DNA from: Streptomyces sp. 1331.2
GTDB lineage: Bacteria > Actinomycetota > Actinomycetes > Streptomycetales > Streptomycetaceae
Direction: 5' to 3'
Assembly (NCBI RefSeq): GCF_900199205.1
Contig: NZ_OBMJ01000001.1
Location: forward strand, 6,255,001-6,319,000
Length of the DNA: 64,000 nucleotides
Both the position numbers and the translations under genes were made by a program. The notes under the pieces were generated by a model, which worked only from the letters and a program-made list of their open reading frames with translations, was not told the origin of the DNA and ran no database searches. Shown here one piece after another: positions 23,347 through 32,100 of the stretch. Position 1 is the stretch's first letter; every line of letters begins with the position of its first letter.

Positions 23347-25596
23347 ATGACTACGCAGGCACCCGCCTCCGCGGAGGTGGAACTCTCCATCGGCGGAATG
23401 ACGTGCGCCTCGTGCGCGGCCCGCATCGAGAAGAAGCTCAACCGAATGGACGGGGTCACCGCCAGCGTCAACTACGCCACCGAGAAGGCGAAGGTCGCCT
23501 TCGAGGACGGCGTCGAGGTCGCCGACCTGATCGCCACCGTCGAGGCCACCGGCTACACCGCCGCCGTGCCCAGGCCTCCGGCCGAGCAGGGCCGGGGGCA
23601 GGGCAAGGAGCCGGCCGAGCCGGCCGACGTACTGGCCCCGCTGAGGCAGCGGCTGTTCACCGCGCTGGCGCTCGCCGTGCCGGTGATCGCGATGGCGATG
23701 GTGCCCGCGCTGCAGTTCGACAACTGGCAGTGGCTGTCCCTGACCCTGGCCGCCCCGGTCGTCACCTACGCCGCCTGGCCGTTCCACAAGGCCGCCTGGA
23801 CCAACGCCCGGCACGGCGCCGCGACGATGGACACCCTGGTCTCGCTCGGTACGGGAGCCGCGTTCCTGTGGTCGCTGTGGGCACTGTTCTTCGGCGACGC
23901 CGGGATGCCGGGCATGCGGCACGGCTTCGAGTTCACCATCGCCCGCAGCGACGGCGCCTCCAACATCTACCTGGAGGCGGCGGCCGGCGTCACTGCCTTC
24001 ATCCTGGCCGGCCGCTACTTCGAGGCCCGCTCCAAGCGCACCGCCGGTGCTGCGCTCAAGGCGCTGCTGGAGCTGGGCGCCAAGGACGTGACGGTGCTGC
24101 GCGGCGGGGCCGAGGTGCGCATCCCGGTCGCCGAACTCGCCGTCGGCGACCGCTTCGTGGTCCGGCCCGGGGAGAAGATCGCCACCGACGGCACGGTGGT
24201 CGACGGCGCCTCGGCGGTGGACGCCTCGATGCTGACCGGCGAGTCCGTCCCGGTCGAGGTCGGGGCCGGCGACAGTGTCACCGGTGCGACCGTCAACGCG
24301 GGAGGACGGCTGGTGGTCGAGGCCACCCGGGTCGGCGCCGACACCCAACTCGCCCGGATGGCCAAGCTGGTGGAGGACGCGCAGAACGGCAAGGCCGCCG
24401 CGCAGCGGCTCGCCGACCGGATCTCCGCCGTCTTCGTCCCGATCGTGATCACCCTCGCGGTGGCCACCCTCGGCTACTGGCTGGGCACCGGCGAGGGCTG
24501 GACCGCCGCCTTCACGGCCGCCGTGGCCGTGCTGATCATCGCCTGCCCGTGCGCCCTGGGCCTGGCCACCCCGACCGCCCTCATGGTCGGCACCGGCCGC
24601 GGCGCCCAGCTGGGCGTCCTGATCAAGGGCCCGGAGGTGCTGGAGTCCACCCGCAAGGTCGACACCATCGTGCTCGACAAGACCGGCACCGTCACCACCG
24701 GCCGGATGACCCTGCTCGCGGTCCACACCGCCGCCGGCACCACCGAGGCCGAGGTGCTGCGTCTGGCCGGCGCCCTGGAGCACGCCTCCGAGCACCCGAT
24801 CGCCCGGGCGATCGCCGACGCCGCCGCCAGGGCCGGTGAACTGCCCGCCGTCGAGGGCTTCGAGAACGTCCCGGGCCTGGGTGTCCAGGGCGTGGTGGAC
24901 GGTCACGCCGTGGTGGCCGGCCGGGAGGCGCTGCTGAACCAGTGGTCGCAGTACCTGTCGGAGGGCCTGGCCGAGATCAAGCTCAACGCCGAGGCGGCCG
25001 GCCGTACGGTGATCGCGGTCGGCTGGGACGGCGAGGCGCGGGCCGTCCTGGAGGTGGCCGACGCGGTCAAGCCGACCAGCGCCGAGGCGATCGCCCGGCT
25101 GCGCGAACTGGGCCTGACCCCGGTGCTGTTGACCGGGGACAACCGGCTGGTCGCCGAGGCGGTGGCGGCCGAGGTCGGCATCGCGCCGGAGCACGTGATC
25201 GCCGAGGTCATGCCGCAGGACAAGGTCGACACCGTCAAGCGGCTGCAGGCCGAGGGCCGGGTCGTGGCGATGGTCGGCGACGGCGTCAACGACGCGGCCG
25301 CGCTCGCCCAGGCCGACCTGGGCCTGGCCATGGGCACCGGCACCGACGCCGCCATCGAGGCCGGTGACCTCACCCTGGTCCGCGGCGACCTGCTGGCCGC
25401 GGCGGACGCCATCCGGCTCTCCCGCCGCACCCTCGGCACCATCAAGAGCAACCTGTTCTGGGCCTTCGGCTACAACGTCGCCGCCCTGCCGCTGGCCGCC
25501 GCCGGCCTCCTCAACCCGATGATCGCGGGAGCGGCGATGGCCTTCTCCTCGGTCTTCGTGGTCGGCAACAGCCTCCGGTTGCGCCGCTTCCGCTGA
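23347..25596 (+). CDS. copA: Copper-exporting P1B-type ATPase CopA
   Basis: 749-aa heavy-metal P-type ATPase. One N-terminal HMA domain (GGMTCASCAARIEKKL, residues about 16-31), then eight membrane helices. The transport-site motif is IIACPCALGLATPTALM (CPC at 400-402), the phosphorylation site DKTGTVTTG (D444), plus HP motif EHPIARAI and hinge GDGVNDAAAL. CPC with a GMTCASC domain indicates Cu(I) specificity. The start is ATG at 23347; the frame is open upstream, but those bases are the operator cluster. It uses ATP to export Cu(I) and is regulated by CsoR. Confidence 0.96.
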   Translation: MTTQAPASAEVELSIGGMTCASCAARIEKKLNRMDGVTASVNYATEKAKVAFEDGVEVADLIATVEATGYTAAVPRPPAEQGRGQGKEPAEPADVLAPLRQRLFTALALAVPVIAMAMVPALQFDNWQWLSLTLAAPVVTYAAWPFHKAAWTNARHGAATMDTLVSLGTGAAFLWSLWALFFGDAGMPGMRHGFEFTIARSDGASNIYLEAAAGVTAFILAGRYFEARSKRTAGAALKALLELGAKDVTVLRGGAEVRIPVAELAVGDRFVVRPGEKIATDGTVVDGASAVDASMLTGESVPVEVGAGDSVTGATVNAGGRLVVEATRVGADTQLARMAKLVEDAQNGKAAAQRLADRISAVFVPIVITLAVATLGYWLGTGEGWTAAFTAAVAVLIIACPCALGLATPTALMVGTGRGAQLGVLIKGPEVLESTRKVDTIVLDKTGTVTTGRMTLLAVHTAAGTTEAEVLRLAGALEHASEHPIARAIADAAARAGELPAVEGFENVPGLGVQGVVDGHAVVAGREALLNQWSQYLSEGLAEIKLNAEAAGRTVIAVGWDGEARAVLEVADAVKPTSAEAIARLRELGLTPVLLTGDNRLVAEAVAAEVGIAPEHVIAEVMPQDKVDTVKRLQAEGRVVAMVGDGVNDAAALAQADLGLAMGTGTDAAIEAGDLTLVRGDLLAAADAIRLSRRTLGTIKSNLFWAFGYNVAALPLAAAGLLNPMIAGAAMAFSSVFVVGNSLRLRRFR

Positions 25597-25640
25597 GCCT
25601 CCCAGGCGCAGGCCCCCAGGCCCTCCACCGCTGGCCCCCA

Positions 25641-25676
25641 GGGCCCCGGAACCGCTACCCAGCGGTGCCGGGGCCC
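25641..25676 (+). terminator. Nested hairpin after copA
   Basis: Outer stem GGGCCCCGG/CCGGGGCCC (25641-25649, 25668-25676) encloses inner stem ACCGCT/AGCGGT with an ACCC loop, 44 bp past the copA stop. Confidence 0.75.
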
Positions 25677-25762
25677 GCGGTGTGTCCGGCGGACCGCCGC
25701 TCCCCGACCGGACGCGAGGCCTGACGCGAGACCGCCCGCGACGCCGCCGGCAGACCGCCCGC

Positions 25763-26925
25763 TCAGCCGTCCGCGATGCCCAGCGCCGTCCGGATCCCGC
25801 CGACCAGCCGGGCGTCGAGCCCGCCGACGGTCATCCGGTTCTTGACGAGCGCGAAGGAGAACCGGTGCGTCGGGTCGGCGAAGGCCGTGCTGCCGCCCGA
25901 CCCGCTGGTCCCGAAGCCGTCCGCCGGGCGCACCGGCGCCCCGGAGTCGTCCCCGACCACGAAGCCGAGGCCCATCGTCCAGGGGATGCCCAGCATCCGG
26001 TCCACGCCGCCGGCCCGGCCGGTGGTCGCCGCCTTCAGGGTCGCCGGGGAGAGCAACTGCACCCCCCCGGCTCGCCGCCGCAGGCCAGTGCCGCGTACAG
26101 CCGGGCGACCGCACGCGCGGTCATCACGCCGTTGGCCGGTAGCGCGGTGCGCCGGAAGTCGGCGCGGTTGGCCAGCGCGGCCACCGGGAGCACGGCGGGC
26201 GGGGCGCAGACGAAGAACGGCGCCCCGGCCGGGATCCCCTCCAGCCGGGCCGCCCAGCCGCCGTCGTAGCAGGTGGCCACCCGCGCCGACAGGTGCTCGG
26301 GGACGTGGAAGAGCAGGTCGTCGGCGATCCCCAGCGGCCCGGCCAGCTCCTCCCGCAGCAGCTCCGCGCAGCTCCGGCCGGTGGCGCGGCGCAGGATCTC
26401 GGCGACCAGCACCCCGTACGTCCAGGCGTGGTAGCCGACCGCGCTGCCGGGCTCCCACAGCGGCTGCTGCCGGGCCAGCCAGTCGGCCGTGGCCGGGAGG
26501 TCCAGCAGTCGCTCGGGGGTGATGTCGGCCGGCAACTGCGGCAGTCCGGCCGTGTGGGAGAGCACCTGCCCGAGCGTGATCCGCTCCTTGCCGGCCGCGC
26601 CGAACTCCGGCCAGTACCGGGCCACCGGTTCCTCGTACGCCAGCACGCCCCGGTCCACCAGGACCGCGACCAGGGCGGCCGCCACGCCCTTCCCGGTGGA
26701 CCAGGCCGGGACCAGTGTGTCCGGCCCCATCGGGCAGCCCGAGGCGGTATCGGCCACGCCCGCCCAGGCGTCCACGACCAACTCGCCGTCCAGCCACGCG
26801 GCGACCTGTACGCCGAGCTCCGCCCCGGAGCCGGTGACCTCAGCCAGGAGCGCCTCGACCTGCCGCTGCGCCGGGTTGTCCGGCACCCTCCGGCGTTCCG
26901 TCCCGCGTCCCGTCCCGATTTCCAT
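25763..26925 (-). pseudogene. Serine hydrolase (class C beta-lactamase-like), frameshifted
   Basis: Beta-lactamase/transpeptidase-fold esterase of about 387 residues if repaired. The nucleophile motif SxxK is AWSTGKGVA, the Tyr motif is YHAWTYG, and the C-terminal GFGTSGSGGSTAF replaces the KTG box. The frame breaks inside the G7 run (C7 on plus, 26062-26068): the first part ends in ACGGEPGG and the rest, starting VQLLSPATL, is one frame away; one inserted base would restore it. With no other damage it may well be a sequencing error, in which case the gene is intact. The start is ATG at 26925. It is cytoplasmic, with unknown substrate. Confidence 0.8.
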
Positions 26926-27018
26926 CCGGCTTCACGCCCCCTCCGTCGGGGCCCCGTGCGGGCCCGATCGGGGGTACCAACTCGCTCGGCGGCCGAAAGG
27001 ATCCCGCCCCGCCCGTGC

Positions 27019-27129
27019 CGTGCGAACCCCGGCGCGAACCCCGCGGTGAACCCCGCAGCGAACCCCGCGGTGAACCCCCGAGGTGAACCCCGCAGCGAAC
27101 CCCCGAGGTGAACCCCGCAGCGAACCCCA
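27019..27129. repeat. 12-13 bp GAACCCC tandem repeats
   Basis: About nine units of the form GCGGTGAACCCC / GCAGCGAACCCC / GAGGTGAACCCC, tandemly arranged in the 208-bp space between the serine hydrolase start and the kinase-propeller gene end. The GAACCCC core is invariant and the first five bases alternate. Slippage-prone; no coding function. Confidence 0.85.
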
Positions 27130-27133
27130 GGCC

Positions 27134-28924
27134 TCACGCCTCCTCCGGCAGCTCCACCGCCTGCCAGCGGTACGCCGCGTCCTCCTGCCAGACCTGCAGC
27201 TCGCCCTCCACCACCGCGGCCAGGCAGAGCCGCCAGTCGTCGCCCATCGCGAGCGCGACCCGGGTGGCCGGGCGCAGGGTGGGGCGCCACCAGCGCGGGC
27301 GGCGGGAGGCGCCGCCGGCCGGCAGCCGCAGCCGGACGCCGCCCGCGCCGGCCAGGGCGACGGTCGGGCCGCCGCGGTGGCCCACCATGGCGATGTCGAG
27401 GGAGGGTTCGCCGTCACCGATCTCGGTGCCGGGCCCGGCGGTTCCGAGGGTGTGCAGCTGGACGGAGCCGTCCGGGCGCAGGGTGGCGGCCTGCGGTCCG
27501 GCGGAGGTGCGGGCCAGGGCCCCGGCGCGCAGCGGGCCGGCCGGGCCGAGCGGGAGCGGCGGTTCGGTGGCGCCGGGCCGCCAGCTGAGCACCCGTTCGC
27601 GGTGCTCGACCAGGAGCAGCCAGCTGCCGGGGCGTTCCTCGACGGCCGCGAGGACGCGGTCGGCGGGGCAGCCGGGCAGTTCCTGGCCGGTGAGGGTGAG
27701 GCCGGGCGCCCAGCGGTAGGAGCGCAGTGCCCCGCCGGCGGCCGTCCAGACCGTCATCTCCCCGGCCGGGCTGACCGCTCCCGCCAGGCCGCTGACCCCG
27801 CGCGCCGCCTCCCACCAACCGCCCGCGGTGCCGACCCAGAGGGAGCCGCCGCGGTCTTCGACGCAGACCACCAGCTCGTCCTGGCGCCCGGCCCAGCCGG
27901 CCGTCAACTCCCGTACGGCGCCAGGCCCCTGGCCGGTGGGCAGGCGCCGGCCGGTGCCGCCGGGGCCGGCCAGGGCGGTGCCGTCGGCGCCGCCGGTGAC
28001 GAGCAGCGGGCGCCCGGCCCGGTCGGGCAGCACGGTCAGGCCCGCGGTGCGGGCCACCGGCCGGTGGGCGCGCAGCAGTTCGCGGCCGCGGCCGACCCAG
28101 GGGCCGAGCGGGGCGGGGCGGCGGTCCGGGTCGCGGGCCAGCGGTTCGCAGGCCCAGCGCGTCAACTCCTCGCCGTAGCCCGCCGCGAGGAGTTCGGCGC
28201 GGGCCTGTTCGGCGGCGAGCCGGTGGTCGAGCCGGCCGTGGTCGGGCAGCAGCAGGGTGCGGGCGAGGGTGCCGACTGCGAACAGGTCCTTGGCGGTAGT
28301 GGGGAACCCGCCGACCTGCTCGGCCTCCGGCGGTACGTGTCCGGGGGTGAACACCGCGACGGTCAGGGTGTGGTCGAGCGGGGCGAGGAAGGTCAGGTCG
28401 ATCAGTTTGACCTGCCCCTGGCCGTCCACCAGGACGTTGGCGGGGGAGATGTCGCGGTGCACCCAGCGCTTGCGGTGCAGCTCGTCGACGATCCGGCAGA
28501 GCCGGGTCAGCACCTCGGCCACCGCCGGCGGCCCGCCGCGCTGGGTGCGGGCCCAGGTGTGCAGCGGCACGCCCTCGACCCAGGGCGAGATCTGGTAGCC
28601 CAGCAGCCCGCCGGAGGGCACCGTGCCGGGCCGGTGCGGGGAGGGGCCGAGCAGGAAGCTGGGCACGACCAGGTCGGTGACGCCCAGTCGGTGCGCGTTG
28701 TGCGAGACGTCGTCCCAGCGGCCGAGCCAGCGCCGCACCTCGGACGGGTCGCGCTCCAGCATGATCTTGGCGGCGACCAGCTCCTTGCGCCCGTTGTGGC
28801 CGGTGCGCACCGCCCGCCACACCTCGGCCTCGCCGCCCCGGTGGTGGAACTCCAGGAGTTCGTACTGCTCGGGGTCGAACTCCGGCCCGAACCGGAGCCC
28901 GGGCACCCAACGCGACTCGGACAC
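27134..28924 (-). CDS. Ser/Thr kinase-like protein with C-terminal beta-propeller-like region
   Basis: 596 aa from GTG 28924. The first half is a protein kinase: Gly-loop HHRGGEAEVWRAV, Lys in ELVAAKIML, catalytic loop VHRDISPANVLVDG and a DLT in place of DFG (VKLIDLTFLAP), with the metal Asp kept. The APE region is GHVPPEAEQVGGF. The second half (about residues 290-596) has repeated short beta strands with W and G (WVGTAGGWWEAARG, VLSWRPGATEP), resembling a WD/propeller sensor. No transmembrane segment is seen. It is divergent from the TPR/Hsp70 operon and probably regulates or is regulated with it (inference). Confidence 0.85.
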   Translation of the reverse strand: MSESRWVPGLRFGPEFDPEQYELLEFHHRGGEAEVWRAVRTGHNGRKELVAAKIMLERDPSEVRRWLGRWDDVSHNAHRLGVTDLVVPSFLLGPSPHRPGTVPSGGLLGYQISPWVEGVPLHTWARTQRGGPPAVAEVLTRLCRIVDELHRKRWVHRDISPANVLVDGQGQVKLIDLTFLAPLDHTLTVAVFTPGHVPPEAEQVGGFPTTAKDLFAVGTLARTLLLPDHGRLDHRLAAEQARAELLAAGYGEELTRWACEPLARDPDRRPAPLGPWVGRGRELLRAHRPVARTAGLTVLPDRAGRPLLVTGGADGTALAGPGGTGRRLPTGQGPGAVRELTAGWAGRQDELVVCVEDRGGSLWVGTAGGWWEAARGVSGLAGAVSPAGEMTVWTAAGGALRSYRWAPGLTLTGQELPGCPADRVLAAVEERPGSWLLLVEHRERVLSWRPGATEPPLPLGPAGPLRAGALARTSAGPQAATLRPDGSVQLHTLGTAGPGTEIGDGEPSLDIAMVGHRGGPTVALAGAGGVRLRLPAGGASRRPRWWRPTLRPATRVALAMGDDWRLCLAAVVEGELQVWQEDAAYRWQAVELPEEA

Positions 28925-28967
28925 ACGACCCCCGACGGTTCTGACCGCTGTTGACGCCCTTGTGCAC

Positions 28968-29003
28968 GGACAGGTGATTGGACAGGTGAATGGACAGGTG
29001 GTG
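28968..29003. repeat. Three 12-bp direct repeats between kinase and TPR genes
   Basis: GGACAGGTGATT, GGACAGGTGAAT and GGACAGGTGGTG in tandem (28968-29003), in the 232-bp divergent promoter region, 44 bp upstream of the kinase start. One-turn spacing (12 bp) could let a regulator bind cooperatively. Confidence 0.7.
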
Positions 29004-29156
29004 CGCCGCCCAGGATAGTGCTCTTTCCTGTTCGTCTGTCCGGGCGAGGGCCTATTCTGATGGCGCCCGAGCAACATCACGACACGACGTCAACTCATGA
29101 TTGCCCGACGGTTTTTGATCATGGAGTGGCGGAATCCGACCACAGGGGGACGGTGC

Positions 29157-32100
29157 ATGGCGCTACTAGCGGTGCTGCTGATCGTGGTGGCACTGGCCGG
29201 TGCGGCCACCGTCGTACTGGTCCGCCGCAGAACCTCCCCGGACGCCGAGGCGGTGGCGAAAGCCCTGGCCACGGCCGCCGAACGGCTTGCCGCCGGCAAG
29301 GCCGCCCAGGCCCGCCGCCGCTACGCGCGACTGGCCCGACAACTCGCCACCGGGCCCGCGGAACTGCGCCCGCAACGCGGCCTGGCCCTGCTCGGCCAGG
29401 CCGAGGCCACCATCCCCACCGGCGACCGGCAGGCCACCCTCGCCCTGCACCGCGAGGCCTTCCCGCTGCTCGCCGACCCGGCCCGCCAACTGCCCCGGTG
29501 GAGCCTGCGCCAGCTCGCCGAGGAACGGATACGGACCGCGGACGGCGACCTCGCGCCGTCGCCCGACCCCGCCACACCGCTCGACCCCGCCGCACCGCGC
29601 ACCCCCACAGACCCGCTCGCCCTCGCCGCACCGCTCGCCTTCCTCCAGGCCACCGCCGCCGGCGCCGAACCCGGCGAGGAAGCCGACACCGCCGCCCGCA
29701 CCCTGGACTGGCTGCAGCGCCGCTGCCGCGAAGGCACCCCCGCGCAGCGCGAGGAGACCACCGCCCGCGCCCTCGCCGCCCTGCCCGGCCGCGACTGGCC
29801 GGTCCTCGCCCGCGCCGCCCTGCTGCGCGACACCGACCGGGCCGCCGAAGCCGAGGCCCTGCTCGCCGCCACCGCCCCCGGCGGCAGCGGCGAACTCTGG
29901 TTCCGCTGGGGCGCCCAGCTGTACACCCTGCACCGGGACGAACCCGCCGTCACCGCCTTCGACGAGGCCCTGCGCCGCGGCCCCGGCGAACCCTCCCCGT
30001 GGGGCCGCGGCCCGGCGCTGCGCACCGACACCCTGCTCTTCCGCGGCCTCGCCCGCCAGCGGCTCGGCGCCACCGAGGCGGCCTGGGGCGACCTCGCCGC
30101 CGCCGCCGTGGAGACCCCCACCGACCCCCGCCCCCGCTACGCCCTCGGCCGGCTCGCCCTGCTGCTCGGCGCCGACGACCAGGCCCGGGACCAGTTCACC
30201 GCCGCCCTGACCGTCCAACCCTCCTTCGCCCCGGCCCGGTTCGGCCTCGCCCTGGTGCACGAGCGCGCCGACCGCCCCGCCGAGGCCGCCGCCGACTACC
30301 GCACCGGCCTCGACCAGGCCCCCCACTGGCGCCCCGCCCGCATCCGGCTCGGCGCCGCCCTGCTCGCCGCCGGCCGGCCCGCCGAGGCCGAGCCGGTCCT
30401 GCGCGCCGAAGCCGACACCGAACCGGGCACCCGCTGGACCACGATCGCCGCCTTCCACCACGGCCTCGCCCTGGCCCGCACCGACGACCCGGCCGGCGCC
30501 CTCGCCCGCTGGGAGCCGCTGGACGACGCCGACCTGCGCGAACGCCGGGCCCTGGCCCGCGACCGGCTCGCCCGCACCCGCCTGGCCACCGACCCCGCCG
30601 CCGCCCGCGAACTCTGGCAGCAGGCCGCCGCCGAACACCCGGCCGCCCCCGGCTACCGCGCCGCGCTGCGCGAGGCCGCCCTGCGCGAGGCCGCCCACCT
30701 GCTGGTCACCGGCCGCGACCGCCCCGAGCAGCGCCACGGCGCCACCGCCGCGCTCGCCCTCGCCGACACCCTGCCCGGCGCCCTCACCCACCGTCAGGCC
30801 CGGCTGCGCGCAGCCCTGGCCCTGGCCGACGGTACGACCGAACCCGTCAGCACCCTGCTGGATGCCACCGGCGGCCTGCGCGACCGCTACCACCTGGCCG
30901 CCGTCGCCCTGCTGGCCGGCCGCCCGGCCCAGACGATCGCCCTGCTCGGCCCGCCCGACCCGGCCGGCGACCCGGCGACCGCCCGACTGCGCGCCCTGCT
31001 CGCCGAACGGGCCGGCAACTGGGCCGTCGCCCTGGACTGGTACCGACACTTCCTGTCCGCCGGTACGGCCCCCCGGGACGACGCCCCGCCCGCCTTCGGC
31101 GACTGCACCGGCTGCGACCGCCCCGCCACCGGCGCCTGCGGCGGCTGCGGCCGCGAGGCCTGCACCGACCACCTGTACGCCCCCGAAGGCACCGCCTCAC
31201 CCCGCTGCATCCGCTGCGCCGGCCCCGCGCTGCGCGCCGTCCTGGACTGCGCCCGCCGCGCGGGCACCCCCGACCAGGCCGAGCCCGTCCTCGCCGCCTG
31301 GGCCACTGTCCTCGGCGACGGCGACGGCGACGGCACCGCTGCCGCGCCCGTCCGCCTCGACCTCGCCCTGCTGCGCGCCGAACTCGGCCGCCACGACGAG
31401 GCACTGGCCGACCTCCCGCCGGACGCCACCGCCCTGCGCGCCGCCGTCCTGGTCCGCCGGGCCGGCGCCGCCCTCGCCGCCGACCGGCCCGGCCAGGCCG
31501 CCGTCGACCTGCGCCAGGCCCTCGCCCTCACCCCGGACCACCCGCAGGCGGCCGGCGCCCTGGTGCTGCTCGCCGAGCACGAGGCCCACCAGCACGCCCT
31601 CGACGGCCGCCACCGCGAGGCCTGGGAGGCCTACCGCACACTGCTGCGCCAGGACCCGGCCCACCCCCGGCTGCTGCACGCCCTCGGCCTGGCGGGCTAC
31701 CGCCTCGCGGCCGCCGCAGGCGCACCCGACGGGCCCGGCACGGCGGACGAGGAGGTCTGGGCCTGGACGCTCGGCTGCCTCGTCGCCGCCCTGTACCAGC
31801 CCGAGCTGTGGGCCGAAACCGCCCGGACCACCGGCCGCACCGCCGAACCGCAGCGGCTGGCCGCCGCCCGGGCCGGGCTGATCGACCGCCTCCGCGACGA
31901 CCTGCGCGCCCTCGACCGGGCGGCCGGGCGCGGTGGCGACGAGATCACCGCCTGGACGCTGCGCCTCGGCATGGAGGCCCACGGCGCCGACGCCTTCGCC
32001 CAAGAGGACGTCCGGATCACCCTTCCCGGCCGCCCCGCCCGCCGGCTGACCGCCGGCCCCACCCTCGACCGGCTGCTCCGCGCCCGACCCGGCGCGGCCG

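Noticed and set aside
29166..31172. Long minus-strand Gly/Ala/Val-rich frame opposite the TPR gene
   Set aside because: Shadow of the TPR coding sequence; low-complexity repeats follow from codon structure.
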